Source of the DNA: Cladorrhinum sp. PSN259
Lineage: Eukaryota > Ascomycota > Sordariomycetes > Sordariales > Podosporaceae
DNA: 64,000 bases
Reading direction: 5' to 3'
NCBI GenBank assembly: GCA_033725935.1
Contig: MU867072.1
Span: 648,203 to 712,202 of the forward strand
Made by a program: the position numbers and the translations under genes. Position 1 is the first letter of the stretch, and each line of letters starts with the position of its first letter. This document shows positions 22,810 through 35,600 of this stretch, in pieces. Below the pieces are notes generated by a model that saw only the letters and a program-made list of their open reading frames with translations, ran no database searches and was not told the DNA's origin.

Positions 22810-23515
22810 AGGGAAGGATCGAAAAGAAGAAGGGGCAGGGTTCAAGATGAAAGAGGATTGGGGGCAGCCGAATCAGAGAACCATGCGAAAGGGCTGAGAG
22901 ATACCCTCACCGGCGCATTCACGTCTAAATATAAGACAGAGGTGCGAGCTACGGCAGCGGTGACTCAGTGAATGTGGCGGCAGTGCTCGAGCACCATGGG
23001 TGGAGGACTGTCTTTTAGAAAGATGATACCAAGGGCATGGAGGGTATGAGGGGTTGGCGAGCCCCTGGTGAGGAGTCACAATCCCCAGGGATTGTGCTCA
23101 AATGTGTCTATTTTGTGTATCATATACCATCGCCGAAGTGTACAACATCAACATAAAAAAGGCTGCGCACAAAGCATGGCTGGCGTTTCTAAGGGTTTGG
23201 GAAGAGGGATAATAAAAACAAAAGATCAAATCGCATAGATGAGCTGACTATGCTTCGGTTCGTCTAGTCATCGTTCTTGTGCCACCCAAGTTTCCCTAGA
23301 AAGTACACCTTGACTGACTCTAACAACCATCCGCAACACATCCCAACTCTACACCACCATATATAGATAGATCTCGGTCAATGTTTTGGTCTCAGCTGCC
23401 TCGTATCACAACAAAAATCTTCTCTCGTTCCAACGAACCCAGCAACAAATCTTCGAAAAGCAAATTTCTGAAGCAAATATGGAGCCAATGGCTCTAACAA
23501 TATCAATAAACTCAA
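22810..23515. other. Convergent 3' region of bL33m and the coiled-coil gene
   Basis: This is 3' UTR and spacer sequence between two converging genes. I see no gene, repeat or RNA that I can support. Confidence 0.6.
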
Positions 23516-26500
23516 TCATGATCTTCTTCTCGTATTTCTTCTCAATGGCGGCAAGCGAGTTGAGGAACGTCCCCCCTTCATCAAAGCTTCAGTGTGTGTG
23601 ACCGTCTCTGTAGAGTCCTCGCTGGTACCCGGGAACTCTTGTGATGCATTTGACTTCTGTGATCCTTGTGACTGGGGCTGTTCCGAGAAGTGCCGGAACT
23701 GTGACAGAGATTCTAATTGCAGCGTCGGTGGATCCGTAGACGGACTGTCATCATTAGGGGAAGATTCGGGTGGTCTCTGTGCGCCATAAGTCCTGGCTGG
23801 CCGTTTTTTTGCAGATCGTCGCTTCGAGCCAACTATCTCCTCAAGTTGTGCAAGAGTCTCCGTTTCTATATCCTCGGTCATCTGAGATGTTCTTGGTTTT
23901 CCCGGCCGATTAACAAATATATCAGGACCTGGATCATCGGGCTGCTTTCGCTTGTGTTGCCCAGCCTGATGGGCTCCGACCACCAAGGGAGAGTGCGGGT
24001 TCATTGCAGTTAGTGTTGACGGCACTGTACCATTGCTCGGCAGAGGATCGGGACTAGAAGCCATAAGGTGTTCATTCCGTGAACTTTGCAGCATCTCATC
24101 TTCAAATGTGTTCTCCGAATCACCTCGCTGTGCCTTGAGCGATACACTTCGTGTAACTCGTGCAACGGTAGTCTTCATGATCGACTTGGGCTGCAGTCCC
24201 TCTCTCCTGCGAGTCTTCTCTTCGCTGATTGATAGCGGGGTCGGCGAATCTGGATCATTTGCAGGGCTTCGGACAACAACACGCCTTGAGTTTACCAGTG
24301 CCAACACATCCTGAGGTTGTGCAGGAGCGCTGGCGTTGGTTCCATCCCCAGAATGGATTGAACTTGTATGACTGTCTTGGCTCAATAGCAATGTGTGCTC
24401 TCCGTTGGCCGAGTTGAAGTGAGATTTATCTCTATCAAGGAGAAGATCATCTCGATTCTCATGGTGACTCGCCTGAAGTCTCTGGGACAGCCCGAGCTGT
24501 GCCAAAGCTTGTGAAAGCCCCCTCCCAATTTCTTCTGCGCTCTTGCTTTCGTCACAGATCTCATCCAACTTCACGGTATCAAGGCTTCCTTCACGTGCCC
24601 AGGCTTTCACAGCCTCAAACAGAGCCTGAGCTCGAGCACGCTGATTGTGGCTGTCGCCCTCGAACTTCGTTGCTCTCTTCTTGGCATCCTGGAGTTCCCC
24701 TTCATATTCTGCCACTTTCCTCTTAGTAGCTTCCAGTTCTGCGTTCGCAGTGTCCATTTGACATCGTATTTGAGCTTCCCGCTCCTCGAATTTGACAGAT
24801 TGAAGAGTCAACTTCTCGGCTAATGACTTCTCTTTAGATTCTGTGGTAGAAAGTGCTTCCCGGAGCGAACTCAATGTGCAAGCATCACGATGCTGGTTCT
24901 GTTCCTTGTCATGAAGGCTCTTCCGGAGCTCTTCTAACTGAGCTTCCAGTGCATTTACATGCTCGTCCCGCTCATCAAGTGCCTTCTTGGCTATTGCCAT
25001 GGTTTCTTCCATTTTTACACCGGTTTCTCGAAGCGTCAGCTCCACAACTCGCTCTATAGCATCGCGATTCGCTCTATCTTTATCCCCTAGGGCTTGGTTG
25101 AGCTTCAAGATTTCAGTGCTGAAGTTCCGCAGCCCTGCTGCATACTCCTCCTCCTTGGCCCTGAGAGTATCCTCGAGCTTGACTATAGAGTCAACTTTGG
25201 AGTCCAGCTCATCTTTCAGTCGTCCTGTTTCAGCCTCGGATGCTTGCAAGAGTTTTATCAACTCCTGCTTGTGCTGTTGATCATCCTCATGAGCGGCTTC
25301 CATCGCCAGTTGATTTTCCTGGTCTCGTTCTTGCAGTGCATGAATTTTCTCGATTTGTTCAGCTGACGTCTTTTGCAGCCCCTCCACATCCTGTTTGAGC
25401 CTTTCGCAAGCAGTCTCCTTTTCTTTATAGAGAGCGGAAAGCATGCCGTTTTCTTCTGCTTTCTGAGCTAGCTGTTGAGTCAACGTGCCGATCTGGCTAT
25501 CGAGGCGTTGCCAAATTTTGGCCATTTGTGTGTCAAGCTCCGTTGAGAATCCGCTTGTGGTCTCCTTGAAAAAAACCCGGAATTCGATAATGGCATCAAT
25601 CTTTGTTCCAATGCTACAGAGATTACTTAGTTCCAACAATCCGACTTCAACCGGGGAGTAGTGTGCTCTTACCTTTCAAATTCCCTGGCCTGAGTCGCCT
25701 GGATGCCCGATATAATCTCTGGCTGGGTAGACATGGACGTGGCGAGAGCATCCAAACCATTGGAAACAGACTCCAACCTGATGTGTAAACATTAGTCCCC
25801 GGTCTGTGCCATTGTCTTTCATGTAGCTCACTTGTCCCGGGTTTCCTTTGCGCATCCTTCAATCTGCTGATGGGTTTGGGAGCCTTGGTCTTCGATCTTG
25901 CGGCCTATCTCTTGATTCTGAGCAGCCAGAATTTCGAAGCCTTTTGATGAATTCTCTAGCTCATGGACTTTCGCAGATAGTGTGCAGATGGTTTCATTTT
26001 GTTGACGTAGCTCGGCGTCCTTCTCTCCGTTCTGCTTCGTCAGATCTTCTATTTGGCGGCCCAGCTCTGAGGCTTCAATTTTGTGCTGTGCAATCTCTTG
26101 GCGAACCCTCTGCAGCAACTCCTCCCTTATTGCTTCCGCTTTCTCAACTGCGCTCTCGGCGGCAGCTTTCTTCGCGTCCGTGATCTCTTGAAGTTCTCTG
26201 ATCGTTTCCTCACAACGAGCCATGCTACGATGGTATAGGTTTTGCTGCTCGCTGACGGCCTTTTTGTAAAGAGATTTGAGTTCGTCATGTTTGTCTGTCA
26301 GGAAGATGTTTTCGCATTCAGCATTCTCCCACTTTTTCTCAAGCTCCCTTATCTTCTCTGAAAGCTGTTTGGGCTGGATCTCAGAAGCTTCCAACTTGAG
26401 CTCGAGCTCTCTGATCTTGTTTACCATCTCGTCGCCAGTAACTTGAAGCTCCTTGAGTTCTTTTGACTTGGCTTCGCTCCGGGCTCGATAGTGTGTGGCG

Positions 26501-27969
26501 GTCTCCGTTGATTTGGCGATCCCTCTTTCGAGGCTCTTGATTTGCTTCTTGTATTGCGCTCGCTGTTTGTCCAGAGCTGACCGCTGTTGTTGGTTGTACT
26601 GGTTGATAATACCCGCCATGCTGTTTGTAAAATTCGTTGCCGCCTTGATGTTTTGCTCTTGATTCTTGGGACTTGGTGGAGGAGCTTCACTGGACCTGCT
26701 GCTCCCTTGCGAATTGTACGAGCTCGGCTGACGAGGGTTTCTATACCTGCTGCCAGATATGTGAATGTCCTTGGCCGCTGAGTGTCCCCGCGCAGTCCTC
26801 CAAGTACCAGCCAGTACTGGCTCGGGTGGTGATGGTATCAACGGCCTATTCATTGTTTGTTCCCGGCTTCGGTGAGGAGGGTGAGCAAGCTTAATAGGGG
26901 AAGAGGACTTGGTTCCCAAAGCCAACTTCTTGGTAGACAAATAGGGTCTGAGACCAGTTCTCTCTTTTGTCACCCTATTAGGCGGGGGGGCCATAGTAAC
27001 GGGGGATTGATGAGGTGCCTGATGCTGCTCGGCATCATTCGGACGCTGTTGATCCAGCTGATAACCGTGGGATTGATCCTCTAAGTGATCTTGGCGGTGC
27101 TCGGGATGATAATCTGGACAGTAATCCTGTTTGTGTGCTTCATTTTTCCTTTGGTGTTGGTGCTCGTAGCGATCATGGTGTTCCTTTCTGTCCTCATCTA
27201 GAGGCTGAGGTTGTCGATGCTGATAAGAATCCTGTGACTTGGCACTGCGTGTCAGTGAGCTGAGATTAACTGGCGAGACCACTCGAGCAGCAGCGGGCTT
27301 CGTCTGAACCTCCACCACGTTGAAGGGAAGCTCTTGGATGGTTGTCTGGTGGTTTATGGGGCTCTTTGCTCTGGGTTCTACTTGTGGCGTTGGACTCAGG
27401 AAAGGGAGGTTTTGCACTGCCACAGGGGTTATGTTCTCTTGCCCATGTCTAACACCGAGTTTACTGCCAAGCGCGATATTGGTGAGCGGTTGACGAGGTG
27501 TCGCTGGTGTTTCTCTCGGCAGTTCTGAGTTTGGGAGATCTGATACCGTGCCTTTACCCCTGAGAATGGTCCCGGCCACTTGTCGCCCTAGAATTGATGG
27601 GCCCCCTATCTTGGAACTTGTTTGGAGATCGGCTTGTGTGTGATTATTTTTCAGGCCCCGCGGTAGTGGAGAAGCTGTGGGCGCAATTCGACCAAAGGGG
27701 CCGGTTGCTAACGGGCTTTTACGGCCAAACTGAAAACCTGTACCTGTGTTCTTGTTCGCTTGAGGTTTCATGAAAGCAAGTACCGGTTTCGTAAGCACGA
27801 AGCTATCATCCAAGTCGCCGTCTTCCAGTTGTTGGTCTGTATCCATTGCTGTTTGATCACAATTGCCCATTGTTGGCATGCGTAGCGGAGATATGCTCAA
27901 CCTTCCCGTAGACGGCATCCCATCTAGAGAGTCAAAGAACTTGGCATCTTCAGAAGCAAGAGAATCCAT
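23516..27969 (-). CDS. Large coiled-coil protein, possibly chromosomal or meiotic
   Basis: Three exons, 25832-27969, 25673-25777 and 23516-25613, keep one frame across two short introns (54 and 59 nt) and encode 1,446 residues from ATG 27969 (MDSLASEDAKFFDSLDGMPS). Residues 1 to about 450 are disordered, with Ser/Pro motifs and a His/Gln-rich patch. Two long heptad coiled-coil stretches follow, about 465-740 and 790-1120, separated by a short break encoded around the middle exon. The last ~320 residues are disordered and basic, with QPKSIMKTTVARVTRS, KRSAKKRPARTYG and a terminal LRRNTRRRS. The plan (disordered head, long coil, basic S/T-P-rich tail) resembles synaptonemal-complex transverse-filament proteins such as Zip1 or Sordaria Sme4, or a spindle-pole scaffold. 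I do not recognise it with confidence, and that parallel is inference from architecture only. Confidence 0.85.
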
Positions 27970-30593
27970 CTGGTCGAAAATCAGTGGGAGCAAGTACAGC
28001 TTTTAAACTGGCAAATTCCAGAGCCCCAGCGTAAGTATGAACAAAAGTAGCAACAGGAATAGATGAATTAATTCTGTGAACGATGAAGTCGAAAATCAGT
28101 TGCAATGGAGGCGATGAATGGGCAGCCAGAAACTGCCACAGAGCGGTGGTACTTCCATTCACTGTCAACCTCGAATAAGAAAAACCCACCGCGTCCTGGA
28201 CTCGATTGCCGGAGACCTCATGGAAGAGACCATTGCTTGGTGTTCCTGCATTTCCTTCAATCCAGGATAAGGTTCAGGAAGCGACTCCCGGGCCGGGCTC
28301 AGTCACCACCCGATCTCCTGCTCATCGCGAAGGAAACTGCCAACCCAAATCTGATCAGTAACGGGAGAATTTGGTTCTCATTTTCTTTGGAGAATGGGGA
28401 GAGAACGTCCAAGCTCGAGATTTTCTTTCCATCCATGACTCCCAATCCAGGAAAGCCGGAAAGGTATGGTGGTCTTCAAAGATAATCCCGTCATGGAGTG
28501 TACCGATTTTCATCAGTCGAAGTCGCTCTTTCCTCAGTCCTAGGTCCGCTCAGTCGCACACATTATGATTGGCTAAGAGATCAAGACCGGATGTTGACAG
28601 AGGCTCCGATGCTCTTTCCACCCCCTCAGTTCTCGATCTCTGCAGGAACCCGACAGTCCCTTTCAATTTCCGTTGACCCTGACTCGCATCGGCTTTTTGC
28701 AAACGCGAATGAGGTCAACAAACCTAGAAACCAAAATAAGTTCTTGCAGATGTTCATTGAGTGTGTTGACATTACTGCCTTTCCCCTGAATTTCTTCAAA
28801 TCCAGGCCACACAGGTGGTCGCCGGCTTTTTTCTCGGGATTGTGGGGTAAACATGCAAAGCATAACCCTCCGAAAAAGCCAAGGAGACAGAAATAGAAAC
28901 CCCCGATGCTCCCATTCTCATCAATCAACTCCACCATCTTCATGTTTCTGACGACGCATTCACGGAGCAAGCAAAATCCTTCGTTTCAATAACCAGCCCG
29001 GCAAGTCGCCAAGGCCATTCATTTGCTTCAAAGCACGACTCTGCTGTGTGAGGTAATTCCCCCCTCTGGCGCTTCCCGAAGCAAAGCGGCAGACGACACA
29101 AATACACAACACTCCTCTCATCTCTCAGCCACCATCACCCTCATCACCACTTTTCACTTCAACAAAAGATAAGACTTATCGATCATGTCGGTGACAGTTA
29201 CGTCCGCAATCAAGAAAAGGAACCCGGTGAGGGGAAAGCACTCTGGCAACGTTGTGATGTTTTGTGACAATGCTCCCAATCCCTCCGGTCGTTACAATTG
29301 ATTGGTGTGATATTGCCAAGGATTACGCATCCACATGCAGTTTCTGACCGCCCGAGAAGGAAAAAGAGTTGCAAGTGTGGTGTACGGATATGTAGTGTAA
29401 AAGTGTGATTGTGAGTTATCACTGTTATCACACAAAGTGGTATGATTGTGATGGTGATTGATTTCGACTACTTACTTCCTCAACGGGCCGGCACTTGCAA
29501 ATAAACTCTCCAACACCAAGCAAAAGAAACCCTTTTCCCCTTTTTCAAATAGATTCGCCTCCTTCGATCGCAAATACCGGCATCATCTTCTCATGCAAAT
29601 ACCGGCATCATATTCTCATGCAAGATACACAGCTGCACGTTGTTCTCTTACATGAACGCATACCCAATTGCGCTTCTTCTTGTTGCCCTTCCTCCTCCCC
29701 TCAGACTTTTCTCCCAGTCTCACTCACCAAACCCAGAAGAACAGATAGAAGCCAATCAGAGTTGAGCGTCACACTTGACATTCCATCCCGCAAGCGCCCA
29801 TGCACCCCTGTCGAGCGGTTGCCCAGCGCCGTGATTGGACGCACCTCTGATCGTCAAGCACGAGGGCCCCTGCGTTAGCCAGGGGTTAATCAGCGAATCA
29901 TCTTTCACGAAATTCAAGACAGGGGGAAAACGTCCTTGTTCTTCTCTTCACATCACAAAACAGCTCCTCGAACCGCTGCTTGCTTGGATCTCATGGCCCG
30001 CACCATGCAGACCCAATTGCGAACAACAAATAGCGGTCGTAGCATTTTGAGAACCCTGACAAGTGTTGCCCCACGAGTGCCGAACCTGGGTGTGTGGAGA
30101 AAAAGGGAACGAGACCATCATAATACCTTGTCACTTGAAAAGAATGGCGGCTGATAGGTTGTTGGTAGATAAAGTCGGACGTGATGAGAAACTGTGCTAT
30201 AGTATAGGCTGGCGAGCTATATCCCAGGAAAATACCACCACCAAGCAAAAGCAAAGCGACCAAAGAAAGAGAGATCTGTGCTTGGCTTGCCAAACCCCCC
30301 ATCCCGTCCCGTCACACCCCCTCCTCTCCTCCATTAGGTCCGGCTACCTCTTTCCTTCTTACCCTTTGACGTCCTTAATACTCGCCCGTGCGCCCATCTG
30401 CGGCGCTTCCGATCTTTCTCACCCCGTGTCATATCAAAAGAACCTCCCATCTTCATTTCTTTACTTCCCGCCGCTGCTGGTTCGCGCGGTCCATAAGTCA
30501 TTCGATTTATCGTCCCATACTTCACTCTTTGCTTCCTAACTGCCAGTAATCTTTCTGTGAAAGAGAGGGAGAAAAAGGAGGAATAGTACCGCA
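27970..30593. other. Divergent 2.6-kb region upstream of two genes
   Basis: It carries the promoters of the coiled-coil gene (minus) and the membrane-protein gene (plus). A CGACCAG acceptor-like site directly abuts ATG 27969, so the coiled-coil gene may have a non-coding upstream exon. A pyrimidine-rich leader precedes an ATG at 29185 that could open a very short gene (see findings). A 25-bp tandem duplication lies at 29571-29620. Nothing else is supported. Confidence 0.5.
29571..29620 (+). repeat. 25-bp unit duplicated in tandem
   Basis: The unit beginning CAAATACCGGCATCAT occurs twice back to back (29571-29595 and 29596-29620) with a single C/A difference. This looks like a local slippage duplication. 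Confidence 0.9.
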
Positions 30594-31102
30594 ATGGCGA
30601 CTCAAACAGCGGGTCACTTCCCACTGGCAACCGAAGTTTCCACACCGGGTAACGACTTCGAACACGATGACGGCAGCTCCGCCGGCGCATCTGGAACCTC
30701 TAACGGCATCTCCATCTCCAAAGGAGCCTTGATCGCCATCATTGTGGTTGTAGTGGTGGTAGCAATCGCTGGCAGTATGTGTCCCTCGCTACATCTTCCT
30801 TTTCGAAAATCTTGGTTGCTGACTTTCTTGCCCCCACTCCAGTTACCAGCTCTGTTCTTTTCTTTGTGGCCAAGAAGCGCGAGTGGACCATCAAGGAGAC
30901 GATCCGGAGGTCAGCAAGGAAGGTTGTTACTGCTCTCACACCGAGACGCTCCGAGTTCCCACGATCAGTCAAAGAATCCAGAGGAGGTCGAGTCAAGCTC
31001 GACGAAGTGCCTCCAACCCCCAGAATCCCTCAGCATATTGACCTGGAGAAGGGTCTCGCCGCCAAGGCGAAGAAGAAGAAGACGAACTTTATCCAAAAGT
31101 GA
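30594..31102 (+). CDS. Small single-pass membrane protein
   Basis: Two exons, 30594-30774 and 30843-31102, encode 146 residues. The 68-nt intron runs from GTATGT to CTCCAG, and the frame stays open to TGA at 31100-31102. Residues 1-43 are polar and Ser/Gly-rich with no signal peptide. One strong transmembrane helix follows (ALIAIIVVVVVVAIAG, then ITSSVLFFVA across the splice junction). A basic region starts with KKREWTIKETIRRSARK. The tail ends KAKKKKTNFIQK. The positive-inside rule predicts the N-terminus outside or lumenal and the basic tail in the cytosol. The layout recalls Skg6/Axl2-type single-helix proteins of fungal cell surfaces, but I know of no function and name none. Gene structure is well supported; the role is unknown. 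Confidence 0.85.
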
Positions 31103-32621
31103 GGGTACTTGTAACAGCAGGATGATTGAGACGTACGCCACAAAATGCGGGGTGTATTGACGGTGGTTGCTCGTGGGCTATTGCTTGGGCGGATAATTCC
31201 AAGGTGGCAGATTGCGGAAGGGGTTCATGACATGCATTTTACGACCATTGTAGTCGTTTTCACGAATATGGGGGAATGATTTCGGATATACCATTTCATC
31301 GTTTGTATAATAATAGGGATCGGACAGAAACTGCTGGTTTAAAAGCTTACGGGAGGTGTTGGTGCTCGCGCTCCTTCTTCCATGGTTCAAGTTGCGGTTT
31401 CTTCTTAGATTTTGATTCAAATGTACCTAACTTGTTGTTCGCCGATAGTCTTCCTTCTAGGTCCCAGAGTTTTGTCCGTTTGGGGTCCACTTTGTATGGG
31501 TGAGACTTAGCAGCCCTTTTCGTGGATTTTAAGGTTGGATTCGAATATTTAAATTTGTATTTTTAATGCTGCTGAAATAGATGTCCTTTTGTATTACTGT
31601 ATACAAGTGCATGTTTGTATATGCACCGTACCTGTAATACATAAATTCCAGTTACCTTCACGAGGCACAGAGATCATTGACAATCCTCAAAGATCCGAGT
31701 ACAAAAGCTGGGAGGCAGGTGTACCTGAGTTTGGACACCTGGGCAGTACTCCAGGCACAGGCCACCATTCCTGCTTATTTTGTTATGAAAAGTCGCTTGC
31801 TCATCAGATTAGAGAACTCAAAGGATAAATATTGGCGTAACTGGCAAACCATATTTACACTACGGATTACATATCTCACACTTCATTTGGTTGTGGTGTA
31901 CTTATATGTACAGACCCCCGCCCACGTCTTTGCCTGCCTGCAGCCCGCGACCCTGGATCCGTGGGGCATCCAATGGACGGGAGCTTGGCAGTCTAGCGAT
32001 CTCCGCCAAATCGGGTATGGGGTGCCGACATGCTGCCACTGTGCTACTGCGCAGCATCTGTAATCTGTGCGACGGGACCGGGACGCACCAAAGAAACAGC
32101 CTGAAGTTGCAACCAGGTCTCTGACGACGTGGGACACCGCAGGAAACTGGAAGCTTCAAACCTGCCCGCATCGAGCCGATTCTCGAAGCCATCGCGACGA
32201 ATGCGACCCAAGACGATATCCCGACCTCTAATAACGTAATTGTCGAGCATACGCCATCCGCGTTCGTCACGCGCGCGCCCGCCGAATCACCACCACCGTC
32301 TTGAAATCTAGGAGCTTCAAGTTTTTGATGGCACTCTCGTCGAGGCGCCTTTGATCCGCAAACACTCTCTCAACTCCAAGGGGGGCGGGCCTGCTGCCAT
32401 GGAGCCAGGCACCCCAACACATAGAAAACCAAGAGACAGATCCATACCACCTCCCGCTACGACTTGCGGGGGACCTTCCGCCCCATAATCAGCGACCATC
32501 CCATCGCTCCTCGCCAGACAGTCGCGCGTCTTTGAACCGTACGCCCAGAAAATCCTCGACGCTCAGTATCGGTGGATGACTGTTCGCTTTTTGCGCCCAC
32601 GCCTCGCGCGACATTTCAGAC
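31103..32621. other. Intergenic between membrane protein and Med13
   Basis: This is the 3' UTR of the membrane-protein gene, an AT-rich piece near 31530-31580, and the promoter and leader of the Med13 gene on the same strand. No other gene is supported. Confidence 0.6.
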
Positions 32622-35600
32622 ATGGACGCTGGGGATTATGATACCAATACTCTGTTAATTGTACGTTCCTCCTTTGTCCTTCTCCATGCCCCCAGCTCCA
32701 GTCTAACGCTTGGATTTGCAGAACAATCTTTCAGCTATTTCTTTTCGTATTTACGAACCGATCGCCTCGCCGACTTCATATACCTTTAATGCTTCTGGTG
32801 TCGAGGATGCGTTGCGCAGCGATGGCAACTTGGTTTATATGGACAACGTCCGCCATGGGATATGGTGCTTCTATCTTACCACGGTGAACCCGTCCATATC
32901 GGCGAGGCCAGAAGAACTCGGTCTTCATGCCGAAGGAATCAAAATCTGCGGTTATGACTTGGGCCTTGTCTGGGAGGGAAACTTCAGGCCTATTGATCTG
33001 CTCAGGAGCCGGCCGCCAGGAACCAACCCCATGAACACACCAAGCAGCTCGTCATCTACTGGTCCCACCGTAGATTTTACTCCCAAAGGTGCACAGCCTT
33101 TCAGTCTGCCAACTCCAACCTTAGTTGGCAATGGAGGCATTCTTATGGATGCCAAGGCATCCCCAAGTCCAATGGCAGATGTCAAAGGCTATGGATTGGT
33201 CCCTACTCCAGAAATCCATCGCTTTTTTATCACCGCTGTTCTTTCATCCTTGACGACGTATTTCTGCCGCCGTGTGGGCGCTATCGCTCTGAATCAGCGC
33301 GTTGTTTTGCTTCCTCCCGAGGCTCTTTCCGTCGAGGATTCAGCTTCAACTTCGGCACTTGCCAACTTTCGTGTTTACTTGACCACGACTGGTTCGCTGG
33401 TCATTTCTCTCTGCATATCTATTCTCAAGGGACTAGTGTCCTGTAATGAATCTCTTCGTTCGAGTTTGACGATGCCAACCGGGCCGGTCGTTCTTGCTGC
33501 TCCCTTCGGTGTGTTTGGAGCTTTGCAGGGAGTCCTGGACACGGATAACCAAATAGCAGACGTGGGGTATGGTCAATCTCCCGATACCCAAATCGGGAGG
33601 CTGAGGCCGGATTCGAATGAAAGGTTTACAAAGTGGAAGGCGTTGGTTCGAGAGGTACTTCAGATGCGCGGTATGCCACCAAGTATACTGAACGGCTGTT
33701 CATGGCTGAATGTACACTTTTCACACAGAAAGCCGCACGAACAAAGGAGCGACGGAAAGAATACACCCAACTCTGGCCCGAACGCGCCATGGCCAGCTGT
33801 TCTGTGCTTCCGCAAACCAAAGCTGGAACTGCTGGATGACGCTTTCGAAAGAGCCCTGTCGGGGTTGGGCATGGAGCACGAGGACCCTCTTGGGACAGCG
33901 CGTGCCTGGGGCGAGGGCTTTCCGTATATCGAAGAAGCAATCGCACAGAGAAAGCAGGAGAGAGAGGCGGCTCTGTTACGTGAGAAAGCAGACGCTGATG
34001 GGCTAAACCCTCACCTCAACGGTTACTCGCCTCTAACCGCGCGACGACTGAGCAACGGAGAACCCATGATGACAGCTGGCGGTATGTATCCAACACCACC
34101 AGACGGGGTTTCCCTTCAGCTAGGAACGACACCTTTGTTCGATTCCGCGACTGTGAGCCCTGCCAACCCACCATCGAATCCCATGGGAGATCTGGACGTA
34201 ACCATACAGCAACAGCAGCAACAACAACAGCAAGATATTCAGATGACGGACGATATCGATGTCGAGTGGGAGATTGCAGAACACAGGCAGGAGCATACGA
34301 CATCTAATGCCTTCCCGGAGGAGAATATCTATGGCGACCTGGGTGAAGATGTTTTCGAAGGCAACGAGCTAACAGACGCCGATTTTGAATTCTTCGAGGA
34401 CCAAAACTCGGACGGCCTTGGCCTTGAGCCTACCATGATCCCGGATATCGAGCCAATGCTCGATCTTCAAGTAGCTGTCAACCAAGCAGTCCAAGAATCT
34501 GTACGAGCTGCCTCTGCAGTGGTGAATAGCAAGCCAGATTCGCAGCATATCCAGCCTCACTTTACCAAGCCCGAGTTGAAACACGCCCGCAGTATACTTG
34601 CCGAAGAGAGCCGACAACATACTAATCTGGAAACCTTCAGCCAGAATTCTGCTCTTGGGATCAAGAGGCACACAAGCCCCTTCAATCCAGAAACCGTCTT
34701 TAAGAAAATTCGGGCCTCCATTCGACCCGCGCCCGCATTGCGGCATGCGCCAAAAGGTTCACCCCAACGACGCCGCAGCATGTTTGAAAAAGTTGAGTTC
34801 GACCCTTCATTATCACTTGCCAGCAAAAAATATCAAGAGAGCGGACCATTCAACTGCAACTTGCCTGTACCCGGAAGTTATATGAACGGGAGTCCTTTGA
34901 CTACGGGTCGCCTTCTCGGATCTGCAAAGCAACGGAGGAACCTGAAAGAGTTGCCTTCGCAACTTGGTTTTCTGCTTGGATTGTCTCAGCAAAAGGCCAT
35001 TGGCAATGGAAGCAGCCCTGCAAGAAGAGACGACGCGATGTCAGACTCGGATATCAGTAGTTATGGATCAGACGACGACAGCGCCAGCGATGTCAGTGTG
35101 CACCCGTCGTCCCCGGCAAAATCAAGTGTGATGCTGAGAAGGCGCCCTGAGGACGACGTTATTTCCATGGCCGCATCCTTCAAGGACCTGGAAAACATCT
35201 CAGTGGATTCTCCCGCTTACTCCTCTGCCGAACTATCCCGCTTGTCCAACCTCGAAATACCAGAGATGTCGCTGGCCAAATATTTTGCAGACCCAGAGCC
35301 TGTCCCACTTAGAGTCAACGCGTCAGATGACGACTTCATAACTGTTGCGCAGATTCTCACTGAGCAAGCAGCAACTGGAATAATCAAATACGCCCCCGAA
35401 CGTCCACACTCGGAAGTGCGGGATCCACGTCGCGGGTTGGCCGATGCTGTGAGGTACTCAATCCACGGACTCAGGAGTGCCTTGCCAAGGTCCCTTAGAA
35501 TCGCAACAGAGTGCCAATTCCGGTCACTAACCGAGGTTCAAGACGTACCACTCACCCGGGTGCAGATGAAGCCGGCGGAGGTTCCCAGGTCGAACTTTTT

